A stretch of 18,933 bases of DNA, taken from assembly GCA_950075905.1 (NCBI GenBank), contig CATMVR010000015.1:1-18933 (forward strand), read 5' to 3'. Positions 1 through 8,284 of the stretch are shown here, in pieces. The stretch's first letter is position 1. Each line of letters opens with the position of its first letter. The position numbers were made by a program, and so were the translations under genes. The DNA comes from an uncultured Persicitalea sp. Lineage in GTDB: Bacteria; Bacteroidota; Bacteroidia; Cytophagales; Spirosomataceae. The notes beneath the pieces were generated by a model that saw only the letters and a program-made list of their open reading frames with translations, made no database searches and had not been told where the DNA came from.

Positions 1-729
1 GGTAATGTCAAGAGCGGTTCCGTTTTGCTCATCATTCAGGGCATTGTTCAGCGTTACCGATTGCGCGTATAGTTCATCGGCTAACTTATAGTATAGCAAA
101 GACTGCACGATCTTCTTTTTTTGGGCCGCGGTTTGGAATTGCAGCAGGTGCAAAGCTTCTTCACCACGGGCCGCGCCCAGGTCGGTTAGATTGGTCGGTT
201 GCCGGGCGTCCAGGCCTGATTTTCCAAAGAACATGTCATAGATGTTATTGCCGCTGTTTTGGGCCAAGGCATGGTTCCGGGCACTACCATTGACAATTTG
301 CTTTTCCAGTTGCTGCAAAAATGCCGCCGACACATAACCGCTGAGGTATTGGTTCACCTCTTGCTGAATTTGATTGAATACCACCAGGTCATTAAAGCGT
401 ATCTGACCGTCGCGTGAACGAATGGCTTTCAATTCAGAAACAGAGCGCATCAGCTCTTCGACACTTCGGCTAATCTCCAATTGGGCTTGGGTGTATATTT
501 CGGTACCTTGAGCACTTTCTTCTATTCGGGCCAGCTTGGCCAGTTCCTTTTTGTTTTTATCCAGAATCTTTTTCAATTCCAGGAGCCGCGCCTTGGCGTA
601 CTTGTCTTTTCCTCCGCCAATACCCAGTACCGAAAGCCCCATTTTTACAATAGCCTCTACCTGACTATTAGCGGGAACGGGTAGAATCAATAGCGACGCC
701 AGAAAGCAGAGAATGATTAACTTTTTCAT
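1..729 (-). CDS. Secreted coiled-coil conjugation protein, TraI/TrbJ (VirB5)-like, partial
   Basis: The frame is open from an ATG at 729 to the window edge, giving 243 residues with no stop, so the C-terminus lies outside. Residues 1-23 form a signal peptide (MKKLIILCFL, a hydrophobic core, then PANSQ), so export to the periplasm is likely. Residues 43-105 are rich in K, E, L and A with heptad-like spacing and probably form a coiled coil; no enzyme motif is seen. The ATG overlaps the stop of the TraM gene (ATGA), so the two are translationally coupled. A secreted helical protein in a transfer operon fits the TrbJ/VirB5 role, a minor pilus component, and DUF4141 TraI proteins of Bacteroides elements have this look. 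In those elements TraI normally sits between TraG and TraJ, so the family name is an inference from length, signal peptide and context. Confidence 0.6.
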   Translation of the reverse strand, partial: MKKLIILCFLASLLILPVPANSQVEAIVKMGLSVLGIGGGKDKYAKARLLELKKILDKNKKELAKLARIEESAQGTEIYTQAQLEISRSVEELMRSVSELKAIRSRDGQIRFNDLVVFNQIQQEVNQYLSGYVSAAFLQQLEKQIVNGSARNHALAQNSGNNIYDMFFGKSGLDARQPTNLTDLGAARGEEALHLLQFQTAAQKKKIVQSLLYYKLADELYAQSVTLNNALNDEQNGTALDIT

Positions 730-2177
730 TTTACGGGGACGAAAAACACTTTGAAACCATCTTGTAATTGCAGTTTTTGCCGAACCTCACGACGTCGGCC
801 CGTTGTAGCAGCGGACGCCAGACCAGCGCCGAGCGAGGCCAGGGCATTGCCGGCACCCGGAATTTGGGTTGCACGATTGACCGAATGGCCCGCCGACCAG
901 GCAGCCTGTCCGGCCGCTTGACTCAAAGCACTGTTAGTAGCCTGATCAACCTGTTGGCGGGAAGGTTTTTCGGATTGTACGGCCAGTCCTTCGTTCATGT
1001 CGAGGTCAAGGGCCCGCATCCGGACTGGAACCGCCTCCCCGGTAGCCAGAAGCCGAAGCGTGGTTATGTTGAACAAAGCCCGCGTAGCGTTTACCTGAGC
1101 GAATCCAACCAAAATGGACCCCTTCGGGGCAAAACGACCACGGATCATGGCATCGGCCAGCGTTCGGAACATTACACGTGATCCATTGGAAACCGTCTGA
1201 TTGCCACTCACCACGCCAGGAATTGGATCGTTGGTTTCAACTTGGCTACGTCCGGAGGTAGGTATATCAGTTGCCTCGTAGTGATTTCCAGCTACGGTAC
1301 CGGTAATCCCGCCCTCTGCCTTGACGGTATTGAAGCCCGCGCGCATGAGGTATTCATCCCGTACCTTATTGCGAAAAGGATCTTCGGTCGTTGCATATTC
1401 TTCTTTCGAACGAAGAGGGGGAGGAGTTTTCCCTGTCGAGTTGTTTCGGCTTCGTGGTTGTCTTGCCAATTGCTGGGAGCGACTCAATTCTTGTTGAACG
1501 GAAGCATCCTGGTGAATTGAATCAGCAACCCTAGACTTTTTGCGATTTTCTTCCTGCTGTTTGAGTGCTAGTCCGTAGATGCTGTTTACGTCGTCGTAGT
1601 TCATAGTTCGCATTTGCTCCTCATCAGCATAGTCGGTTGGCTGAGTATTATGGTTTCGCTCACGTTCGGCCACATCGATCGGTTCTGCTGGAACCGGTGC
1701 CATCTGTGCAGCCCGGAATCCGTTGGAGGAAACCGTCATTTTCCAAAGCATGACCACGATGGCAACAACGGCAATTGACCCAATCCCCACCGCCAGAATA
1801 GCCCTTCTTCGTTTCGTTGCTTTCGCTTTGTTTGGGGCATTAGGACGGACATTGGGGACATTTTCTTCCGGATCTTCCTCATCCAGATATTCATCCTCCT
1901 CCGCTGGCAAAAATTCCTCCTCTTTTATTTCCTCATTGACAATCTCCTCAACAATCATTCCTTCGTCTTGCCATTGACTGTCTGAAGGGAGTTGTTCCTC
2001 ATTCTCATTATAGAAGATCTTTTCGTCAAATTGTTCTTCAAACCCGTCGGAATTCAACGAATGCACCTCATCATCGAATATTGGGGCGGGGATTTCTACT
2101 TCTTCCCGTTTAGTTGCAGTATCCTCAATTGCGTCGTCCTGCAACTGAGCTTTACGCTTTTTTCTTTTTCCAGTCAT
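726..2177 (-). CDS. traM: Conjugative transfer protein TraM (VirB10-like)
   Basis: This 483-residue protein would be the inner-membrane-anchored, envelope-spanning scaffold of the mating channel, as VirB10 is in other type IV systems. Residues 1-120 are cytoplasmic and strikingly acidic (dense E/D from 27 to 105). A basic TKRRR stop-transfer motif precedes one membrane helix at about 126-146. A Pro/Gln/Ser-rich linker covers about 155-265, and the conserved C-terminal domain about 268-483, containing segments such as SRVMFRTLADAMIRG and GSILVGFAQVNATRALFNIT, resembles Bacteroides TraM. The ATG overlaps the end of the TraN gene by 26 bases. The stop TGA shares bases with the start of the next gene. 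The long acidic N-terminal region is unusual and is the least conserved-looking part. Identification rests on architecture, C-terminal motifs and position. Confidence 0.8.
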   Translation of the reverse strand: MTGKRKKRKAQLQDDAIEDTATKREEVEIPAPIFDDEVHSLNSDGFEEQFDEKIFYNENEEQLPSDSQWQDEGMIVEEIVNEEIKEEEFLPAEEDEYLDEEDPEENVPNVRPNAPNKAKATKRRRAILAVGIGSIAVVAIVVMLWKMTVSSNGFRAAQMAPVPAEPIDVAERERNHNTQPTDYADEEQMRTMNYDDVNSIYGLALKQQEENRKKSRVADSIHQDASVQQELSRSQQLARQPRSRNNSTGKTPPPLRSKEEYATTEDPFRNKVRDEYLMRAGFNTVKAEGGITGTVAGNHYEATDIPTSGRSQVETNDPIPGVVSGNQTVSNGSRVMFRTLADAMIRGRFAPKGSILVGFAQVNATRALFNITTLRLLATGEAVPVRMRALDLDMNEGLAVQSEKPSRQQVDQATNSALSQAAGQAAWSAGHSVNRATQIPGAGNALASLGAGLASAATTGRRREVRQKLQLQDGFKVFFVPVK

Positions 2178-3189
2178 TCCAAATCCAGGTTGAGTTTGAA
2201 AAACGTTCTTTGTTGGTTTCCTTTTTAAACTTGTCGTGGCGTATGCCGGGCTGGGTTGGCCGGGCGTACAATACGGTTTTCATCGGCAGGCTCAGCGTAA
2301 CATTACGAGTACCCCTCTTCTCGCGTATGTTTACGACAAACTCACTTCGACTTTGTGGCGCGAACTGTGGTAAAGCAAACCGCAACTGTATCTTTTGATC
2401 CGCCTCAACCCGGTCAGGGACCGTTTCAACGATCGGCTCCATGGGGTAGGTCTCCCCGTCGAGGTATATTCCCTTCCGTTTCCTGGCCTGGTTCTGATAC
2501 CAGAAACTAACCTGATCAAGGAGGTAGGGCATGGCAGTTTGGTTCTGAATGGTAAGCTGGACGTAGGTATTTGTAGAATCGTGGAGCAGATGAGTGAGCT
2601 TGACCAAAATGCCACTGTTTCGCTCCTGATCAAAATTCTGGAGTGATCCGCTTAGAAGAGAATCCATCCTTATTTTCAGAGACCTTTCGGCGGTAAGTAT
2701 TGATTCTTCTTCATAAATCGGTTGTTTCTCGATTAGAGTACCCTCTGCCGTAGGATTGAGTGAAGCAAGCAATTGATCACCATTAGGTACGCTGGCGGGA
2801 ATGGTAGCCTGACCAGTTGAAGATACTATTGGTAGTTCGGGCGTGTAAACCTCAGTTTGAACGGGCCGCTGCATTTTGCTTATATCGACAAAGGCCGGTG
2901 GCGTACCGTCCGATACTTTCAAATATCCCAGAAAAGTTTCGTCGGAAGTCCTGACAAGCAGAGGCGTAAGCCGAGCCGAGGTCGTACGGGGCCTAACAAA
3001 AACAATGTTTCCCGATTCTATTTTTATCAGGTACTCCGGGCTAATATCCACCAGGGCCACCTTGGAGGGGAAAATCAAATAGGTGGTGGAGGTGCGGTTG
3101 ACCTTAACCGTATCGGGCAGGTAGGTTTGCGCCGGACATCCTTGGTATAATCCCATGGCCAGCGTTAAAAAAAGGATTTTCTTATTCAT
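2152..3189 (-). CDS. traN: Conjugative transfer protein TraN (DUF4138, VirB9-like)
   Basis: 345 residues. The N-terminus is a signal peptide of about 20 residues (MNKKILFLTLAMGLYQG, cleavage probably after PAQ), so the protein is exported. The first mature segment has the TraN hallmark TTYLIFPSKVALVDIS, followed by a beta-rich domain to about 110 (VFVRPRTTSARLTPLLVRT). A Pro/Ser/Thr linker around 115-160 leads to a second beta domain at about 185-320 (YVQLTIQNQTAMPYLLDQVSFW, then RFALPQF and RNVTLSLPMKT). This two-part layout matches DUF4138 TraN proteins, thought to act like VirB9 in the periplasmic and outer-membrane part of the channel. The last 25 or so residues are basic and lie over the start of the TraM gene, a 26-base overlap. 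In many Bacteroides elements traM precedes traN; here the order is reversed. Confidence 0.8.
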   Translation of the reverse strand: MNKKILFLTLAMGLYQGCPAQTYLPDTVKVNRTSTTYLIFPSKVALVDISPEYLIKIESGNIVFVRPRTTSARLTPLLVRTSDETFLGYLKVSDGTPPAFVDISKMQRPVQTEVYTPELPIVSSTGQATIPASVPNGDQLLASLNPTAEGTLIEKQPIYEEESILTAERSLKIRMDSLLSGSLQNFDQERNSGILVKLTHLLHDSTNTYVQLTIQNQTAMPYLLDQVSFWYQNQARKRKGIYLDGETYPMEPIVETVPDRVEADQKIQLRFALPQFAPQSRSEFVVNIREKRGTRNVTLSLPMKTVLYARPTQPGIRHDKFKKETNKERFSNSTWIWNDWKKKKA

Positions 3190-3202
3190 TAAAATGTTTC
3201 GA

Positions 3203-3841
3203 TTAGTGGTTTGCGGCTACTGCCCGCCCTTCATCTGATTGGATAGGACGCGGGTAGTCGATAAATGTGAAGGTGTCGATCAGGAGACCGTAAGGATTGA
3301 TATCCGAGCGAAGTTGGCGTGAGAGCGTGAAACGTGCAGCCACGGGCTGTACCGCAATCTGATTGTCGTAGACCACCTGTTGCGCTCCCCAGACAAAGCC
3401 CTGATAGGGCTCGACGCTCATATCCACCTTGACCGAGTCGCAGGTCCAGTTGGTATGCGAGTTGTAACGATGGTAGTTTTCGAGTACCCGACCCCGTTTG
3501 AAGGTTTCGTATATCGCCCGGCCGTCGTTATGGTCCACTAGCTTCATACCATGATTCACCCGTTCTCGGAAAGTGTTGGCGTCATGTTGGAACATCAGAT
3601 CCATGAAGGATCGAACCAGATTTCGCGCTTCGTACTGTGTAGGCTGAACTTGCCCGGCTGAAATCGCCGCATTGGTTCCGTTATCAGCGACCATATAGAC
3701 TCGCTCAGCATTTTGGCTGCTTTCCCGTACATAGGCGTACAACCAGGCGACATTGCTCACCGCCAAAGCAACTATCAGGCCCAGGCAAATGATTTTCAGG
3801 GTTTTGATTAAGGTCGTTACGTTATTCGCTTGCTGCATCAT
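3203..3841 (-). CDS. traK: Conjugative transfer protein TraK (VirB8-like)
   Basis: 212 residues with one N-terminal membrane helix at about 15-36 (LKIICLGLIVALAVSNVAWLYAYV) and a soluble periplasmic domain. The domain contains the TraK pattern: a QPTQYEARNLVRSFMDLMFQHD helix, then AIYETFKRGRVLENYHRYNS, then beta strands up to TFIDYPRPIQ. This topology is that of VirB8, an inner-membrane assembly factor of type IV secretion. The gene begins 11 bases after the TraJ gene and ends 13 bases before TraN, so it is cotranscribed with them. The ATG is followed by a second ATG (MMQQ); either could be used. The length matches Bacteroides TraK (about 200-210). Confidence 0.82.
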   Translation of the reverse strand: MMQQANNVTTLIKTLKIICLGLIVALAVSNVAWLYAYVRESSQNAERVYMVADNGTNAAISAGQVQPTQYEARNLVRSFMDLMFQHDANTFRERVNHGMKLVDHNDGRAIYETFKRGRVLENYHRYNSHTNWTCDSVKVDMSVEPYQGFVWGAQQVVYDNQIAVQPVAARFTLSRQLRSDINPYGLLIDTFTFIDYPRPIQSDEGRAVAANH

Positions 3842-3852
3842 AGGTATTCTTT

Positions 3853-4944
3853 TTATGATTCACGGTCGTTTTTGCGCTTGGGGTTGTCATTATATTCAGC
3901 CATGGCGTTGCCTCGCTCTGTGTTATGGTTTTTTGTTTTTTCAGTTGAATTGCCTGATGTGCTTCGTCTAGTGGAGGAACTACCCGAACGGGAACCTGAA
4001 CTACGACCCGCCCCCGCCCCCATACGAATCGCGGTTTGAGCGGTACGGGCGGCGGCCCCGGGCAGGTTGGCCCCTTTGCTGGCAGCCCAACTTCCCAGTC
4101 CTCCGGCAGAAGTCATACCGCCAATGAAAGCGTTCGTCAAAAAGGGCGTAGCCAGGTAAGCCCCAATTACGCAGTAGTGGACAACCACCAGATTGAATAC
4201 CGCTCCGAATCGCTCTTCCAGGGTGGCGTTGTTCATCATGTTATCGATGTGCGTATCCACGAGATTATCCACGTAGAAATTGACGATGCCGTCAAGGACA
4301 CCAATGGTCATTGCCCAAAACTTGGCGTGAAGCAAGTTCCGGAACCAATAACCCATGGCTCCCTGCAGGCCTGGAATCATGGAAATCAGAATGGCTATCG
4401 GTCCTGTAATCATGAGAAAAACCGTGACCAGCACCTGCATCTTAGCAACGAAGGCCCGGATCAGCAGCGTCAAACCCTCTGCCACCAGCCTAACCAATTT
4501 AAGAATGACCATTTCCATAGAATTGCTCATCACACCAAGTACAATGTCGATATCCTTCTTCATCTGATCCGAGTCCCAGGACAGATCGAAATCTTTCCAG
4601 AGGTTATCGTTGGCGGTAGAGAAAGCCCCATCCACCTTGGCGGTCATGGCTTTCAGCGAAGCGAGTACCTCTTGCGGGTCTTTAGGCGAAAAAAGCCCGG
4701 CAACAAAGTCAATCATGCCCGTGACAATATTCAGTAAATCTCCGTACAGTGTCAGTACGATCGTCAGGATAATGGCCCTGATTAAGGGCGTGTAGTCGGT
4801 GGTCAGGTCAGAAGACGTGAGAAATGTACGGCCCAGCGCCCAAAAAAAATTGACCATCATGAGCAACGCTGCCAAGCCCAACACCTTCGTACGGATAAGG
4901 TCGCCGTTGCTAGCCATCAGAAAGCCAAAGGATTCTTCTTTCAT
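3853..4944 (-). CDS. traJ: Conjugative transfer protein TraJ (TrbL/VirB6-like membrane protein)
   Basis: 363 residues, polytopic. Hydrophobic segments appear near residues 20-45, 55-75, 150-175, 175-200, 205-225 and 245-275, including the conserved-looking VTVFLMITGPIAILISMIPG and the WFRNLLHAKFWAMTIGVLDG region. This is the layout of TraJ proteins, the VirB6/TrbL equivalent that forms part of the inner-membrane channel. The C-terminal 65 residues are hydrophilic and of low complexity (GSRSGSSSTRR and further N/K/E-rich sequence), probably a cytoplasmic tail that varies between elements. The start ATG lies 12 bases after the TraG stop. Between TraG and TraJ the family order would normally have TraH/TraI, which are absent here; the secreted coiled-coil gene at the window start may be the displaced TraI. 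Confidence 0.82.
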   Translation of the reverse strand: MKEESFGFLMASNGDLIRTKVLGLAALLMMVNFFWALGRTFLTSSDLTTDYTPLIRAIILTIVLTLYGDLLNIVTGMIDFVAGLFSPKDPQEVLASLKAMTAKVDGAFSTANDNLWKDFDLSWDSDQMKKDIDIVLGVMSNSMEMVILKLVRLVAEGLTLLIRAFVAKMQVLVTVFLMITGPIAILISMIPGLQGAMGYWFRNLLHAKFWAMTIGVLDGIVNFYVDNLVDTHIDNMMNNATLEERFGAVFNLVVVHYCVIGAYLATPFLTNAFIGGMTSAGGLGSWAASKGANLPGAAARTAQTAIRMGAGAGRSSGSRSGSSSTRRSTSGNSTEKTKNHNTERGNAMAEYNDNPKRKNDRES

Positions 4945-4956
4945 GCAATAATTAGT

Positions 4957-7398
4957 TTAGATTATCCCTTCGGCTTTATCTTCGTTGTACTGGCGTACAG
5001 CGTACACGATATTCCCCTGGTAGGTCTTGGTCAAGTCACGCAGATGCTCCCGCTCGGCGGGCTTCGAAGTGAGCAACGGGTAGATACTTGGGGCGGCCTC
5101 CAAACGGTACACCTTTCCATGTTCCCCCTGCCGTATGAAGATTTCCCGCCAGGTTTTTGTTACCCTGATTGAGCGCATCTTCTCCACTTCGTGCCGGGTA
5201 AAGCCCAACACCGCCGAGACCCGATCAAGCTGCTTCGCATCCTGGTGGTTGAGGATAATTTTAGTATCAGCATTGGCCACGATCACCGGGCCAACGGTTG
5301 AATCCTCGATTTCCTTCACCCCTTGTGTGATGATGCACATCGAACCGTTGTTCTTACGAATGGTACGGTACATCATTTCTACAAAGTCTCCCATACCTTC
5401 TGATAGCATGGACCAGGCTTCATCCATATAGAGGTACTTCACATCTTTCGGAAAGCGGCGGATCACGTCCAGTGAAAGCTCCGTGATCAGCATGGTAACC
5501 ACCGATTTGAGCAACTCATTGTCTTTAATCCGGGCCATGTCGAAGCATACCAATGGGTACGCGCTGATATCCTCGTTTTCACTTGCGTCCAGCACATCTC
5601 GGTAATGACCCACCACAAAGGGTTCCAGACAGGTGAAGAATTCAGCGAAATCGAACGCTTTGTTCCAGCGGATCAATTCTTCGCTGTTTCCATTGTCCTT
5701 CAAGTATTGATACAGGAAATCATAAAATCCGATCAGGCTGGGGACTGTCGTTGGCGGCTCGGGCTGAGCGTTGTACCATTCATAGTAGATCGGAATAAGC
5801 CGTACTAGCACCGAGCGTTCGGCCTGCCTTACTGGCCGCTTGTATCCCTTCCAAATAATGGCAAGCAGGGTAGAAAGGAAATTAATTTTGTCCCCATCCG
5901 GAATGTAGTTCCCATCCGCGTCCAACTGAATCCCAAAAGGATTGAACTTAATAGGCTTTTGCGGATCGTATTGGTAATAGCGTCCGCCCAGAGCGGTCAT
6001 TAATGACAGATAGGTACCGCCGACGTCGATGATGATCTGCCTGTGCCCGGCCTCATAACGCTGCAGCATAAAATACCCCATCGTAAAGGATTTACCCGAC
6101 CCCGTTGGGCCCACCACCACGCTATTCTGGTTATTCAGGTCGGTATTGAATAGATTGACCAAAACCGGGTTGCCGTAGCGGTCAGCGAGTAATTCTCCTT
6201 GATTGGCCGTTCGGTAGTTTGTCGCGCAATTAAGATAACAGGCAGCATTGTCTCCGGACATGAGTAGCCATCGATAATTCTGGTATCCATTGCCAGGAGC
6301 CAGGGCAAAGAAAAGATTGGTTGTGTCCATCGTTTCGACAAAGACGTCGGCTCCCCCCATCGCCCTGAATGCCGCAATACCCTGCTGCACCATTCTCTCC
6401 CGTTGCTTGTTATCCGTACTCCAAACCACCAGCGACAGATTAAGACTCATCAAGCTCTTGTTGTCCGTGCGGAGCCCGTCGATGTAATCCTCGAGTTCCA
6501 GCATTTTGATCTTGTTCTCATGGGTCATTAAGAAATCGAGATTGCGGTTGATCTTCTGCTCGAATTCCAGGGAGCTAATCATTTTTTCGGTATCTTCGAT
6601 CAGGAAGCTCGTCACCAGTAAGTGCGGAATTTGCAAGTCAAGCGCCAATGTCGATATGAAGGGAGCTTCCACACCAGTCCGGCCAGGCTGGGTGTTGTGA
6701 ATTACGGAAGGTTGACCAATCATTGTCAGCACATTGACCTTCTTTTCGCCCACCCCAACGAAGGTAGCATCAGGTTGAATCGACCGATTGAGTAGCGTAG
6801 GTTGACGGTCAAAATCCAAGTTAAAATATTGGAGAAAAAGGATTTCAAATTCTTCTTCGTTCAACCTCGTCAACCGTATCTGTCCGAGTGAAATGCTTTG
6901 GGCAAATTCTTCTGCTGCTCGTTCTGCTCGTTCGGCCAGCGCGTCTATACCATCAAAAGGATTTCTGAGCATTGATAATCCTAAACGCGCCCAAGTCGTA
7001 TTGGCAGCATTCGTACGCGGTTGTCGTTCGTTTCCAAAAGAGAGGCACAGGTAGGCAGCGTGGTGTAATACCGGCTTATCCTGCATATGAATTTGCTGTT
7101 GCTGGGTAAATGGTACGTTTGTTTTCTCTCCTTGAACTTTGGGAATCCGGTGCCGTTTGGTATGGTAAGCGTCCAGTCTCTGTATGACTGTCCCGACAGG
7201 TAATGTTCGGGAGGCGCGATAAAAAGCGGAGCTTAATGCGTCGTACTCACCATCGGTGATGCTTTCCGTTTCCACACCTTCAAATCGGTAACAAATAGCA
7301 ACTCGTCCGTCTTTTAGTACGGCTATTGCTCCGCCGTCGCCACTATTTTCAATACTGAACACGGGAAACACCGCGTCGTAATTGACTGTTTTTGCCAC
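4957..7398 (-). CDS. traG: TraG-type VirB4 conjugation ATPase
   Basis: 813 residues, the energy source of the mating channel and close to the usual 800-840 residues of TraG. The N-terminal half (about 1-390) is the VirB4 channel-association region. The ATPase core follows: Walker A GPTGSGKS at 430-437, the IIIDVGGTYLSL segment at about 455-466, Walker B YLYMDEAW at 655-662, and the downstream sensor-like IITQGVKEIEDS at about 689-700. No membrane helix is needed; it would sit at the inner membrane. The chosen start is a GTG at 7398, which overlaps the TraF gene by 50 bases. There is no convincing ribosome binding site, as is common in Bacteroidota, so a slightly internal start is possible. 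All key ATPase motifs are intact. Confidence 0.93.
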   Translation of the reverse strand: MAKTVNYDAVFPVFSIENSGDGGAIAVLKDGRVAICYRFEGVETESITDGEYDALSSAFYRASRTLPVGTVIQRLDAYHTKRHRIPKVQGEKTNVPFTQQQQIHMQDKPVLHHAAYLCLSFGNERQPRTNAANTTWARLGLSMLRNPFDGIDALAERAERAAEEFAQSISLGQIRLTRLNEEEFEILFLQYFNLDFDRQPTLLNRSIQPDATFVGVGEKKVNVLTMIGQPSVIHNTQPGRTGVEAPFISTLALDLQIPHLLVTSFLIEDTEKMISSLEFEQKINRNLDFLMTHENKIKMLELEDYIDGLRTDNKSLMSLNLSLVVWSTDNKQRERMVQQGIAAFRAMGGADVFVETMDTTNLFFALAPGNGYQNYRWLLMSGDNAACYLNCATNYRTANQGELLADRYGNPVLVNLFNTDLNNQNSVVVGPTGSGKSFTMGYFMLQRYEAGHRQIIIDVGGTYLSLMTALGGRYYQYDPQKPIKFNPFGIQLDADGNYIPDGDKINFLSTLLAIIWKGYKRPVRQAERSVLVRLIPIYYEWYNAQPEPPTTVPSLIGFYDFLYQYLKDNGNSEELIRWNKAFDFAEFFTCLEPFVVGHYRDVLDASENEDISAYPLVCFDMARIKDNELLKSVVTMLITELSLDVIRRFPKDVKYLYMDEAWSMLSEGMGDFVEMMYRTIRKNNGSMCIITQGVKEIEDSTVGPVIVANADTKIILNHQDAKQLDRVSAVLGFTRHEVEKMRSIRVTKTWREIFIRQGEHGKVYRLEAAPSIYPLLTSKPAEREHLRDLTKTYQGNIVYAVRQYNEDKAEGII

Positions 7399-7687
7399 GA
7401 AGTTTGATGATTACGTGATTAACTTTTTTGGGTTGAAACCAAACCCAGGAAATCATTGATATCAGGAATGAGGGGTGTTTGTGGCGCTCGCCCCACCGCA
7501 GCACAAGCCACGACAGCACCAGCAATACCAGAATAATACCATATACGGCGCGGGGAACAGGAATAATGGTTCGGGCTAAGGACGCCAAAGTGATAAGGCC
7601 GACCAATAAGCAGACATACAAACCCAGTTCCTGCATCCGCATCCCGAGAATCCGGGTTGGTTTCTCCAAAGACTTTTGAACTTTCAT
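7349..7687 (-). CDS. traF: Conjugative transfer protein TraF (DUF4133, VirB3-like)
   Basis: 112 residues with two adjacent membrane helices at about 20-40 (LGLYVCLLVGLITLASLA) and 46-64 (AVYGIILVLLVLSWLVL), then a basic tail. Size, twin-helix topology and place directly between TraE and TraG are typical of DUF4133 TraF, the counterpart of VirB3, which works with VirB4 in pilus assembly. The start ATG is 2 bases after the TraE stop. The last 50 bases are shared with the start of the ATPase gene, so translation of the two is probably coupled. Confidence 0.85.
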   Translation of the reverse strand: MKVQKSLEKPTRILGMRMQELGLYVCLLVGLITLASLARTIIPVPRAVYGIILVLLVLSWLVLRWGERHKHPSFLISMISWVWFQPKKVNHVIIKLRGKNSQLRRGVSRVQY

Positions 7688-7689
7688 AC

Positions 7690-8019
7690 TTACCTGGTCA
7701 GTGTATATCCACCCGTCGAGCCTCCAGATGTAGTCTGAACATCGGTAACGATCAGGTTGAAGCCAAACCAGATGACAGCCCCAACCACCAGGTAAAGTAG
7801 ATTCCGTACTGAATTAGGAGAATTACTGATGAAGGATGACACAACCTTCACAACGCCCACAACCATCAGGATGCCGAAAATCACGTTTCCGATGGTAACA
7901 ATCGTCTGGTAATAGCCCGTTAAGGCTTGTGATACTGATCCGGCAGCCCCCTGAGCGAAAATGTTGAACGAGAGGCACGATAAAACTAGAATGGCGAAAC
8001 AGAGTACTGTCTTTTTCAT
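7690..8019 (-). CDS. traE: Conjugative transfer protein TraE (DUF4134, VirB2-like pilin)
   Basis: 109 residues: a signal peptide of about 23 residues ending FNIFAQ, then a mature protein with two membrane helices at about 38-62 (IVTIGNVIFGILMVVGVVKVV) and 71-92 (NLLYLVVGAVIWFGFNLIV), and a short Gly/Thr/Ser tail. This is the organisation of VirB2-class pilins and of DUF4134 TraE, which polymerises or forms part of the channel. It follows a 265-base gap in the operon, the largest in the transfer region, which contains two inverted repeats and could hold its own control signals. TraF starts 2 bases downstream. Confidence 0.85.
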   Translation of the reverse strand: MKKTVLCFAILVLSCLSFNIFAQGAAGSVSQALTGYYQTIVTIGNVIFGILMVVGVVKVVSSFISNSPNSVRNLLYLVVGAVIWFGFNLIVTDVQTTSGGSTGGYTLTR

Positions 8020-8164
8020 TTTAAACAGAATTATTGATTGATTTGTAACTAATTGGAGATGTTATTTTTAGCCTTCCAAAGGCATATATATTCAAAAATT
8101 TGGCACAACCGTAGTGAAACGCCCCGGTGCAAAAACGAGGTTTAGGCAGTGTTTAACAGGAGAC

Positions 8165-8197
8165 AATGCTTCGCCGGAATAAGGGTTTTGAAGCATT
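8165..8197 (-). repeat. Inverted repeat in the TraE leader
   Basis: Perfect 8-base arms AATGCTTC (8165-8172) and GAAGCATT (8190-8197) enclose 17 bases. In the operon transcript this could form a stem-loop about 145 bases upstream of the TraE start. An operator for a dimeric protein is the alternative; the sequence does not decide. Confidence 0.4.
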
Positions 8198-8243
8198 CAC
8201 TACTGTGAACTCTTTCAGGATGTATATGGAATTTGTATTAATG

Positions 8244-8266
8244 CGCCCGGCAGAAAGCATCGGGCG
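8244..8266 (-). repeat. GC-rich hairpin after the unknown tra-operon gene
   Basis: Arms CGCCCG (8244-8249) and CGGGCG (8261-8266) pair perfectly. Two further GC pairs are possible inside the loop with a bulge. On the transcribed minus strand it begins 18 bases after the TGA of the gene ending at 8285. No T-run follows, so it is not a classical terminator. It resembles the plus-strand hairpins at 10436, 11110 and 11538. Confidence 0.5.
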
Positions 8267-8284
8267 AAAACGAAGATTATCTTT

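Larger units (their letters stand above)
8020..8284 (-). other. Intergenic leader region inside the transfer operon with inverted repeats
   Basis: 265 bases without a convincing gene lie between the unknown membrane protein and TraE. They hold a GC-rich hairpin at 8244-8266 and a second inverted repeat at 8165-8172/8190-8197 (AATGCTTC and GAAGCATT around a 17-base loop). No clear TAnnTTTG promoter is seen on the minus strand. A leader, an attenuator or an RNA processing site for the downstream tra genes is possible, but none is shown. Confidence 0.5.

Noticed and set aside
768..1520. Plus-strand open frames opposite TraM
   Set aside because: TraM has a coherent membrane topology and conserved C-terminus; the opposite frames show no domain and no start context.
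4036..4737. Plus-strand frame of 233 codons opposite TraJ
   Set aside because: It is the mirror of a polytopic membrane protein; its His/Asn/Gln-rich translation shows no recognisable pattern.
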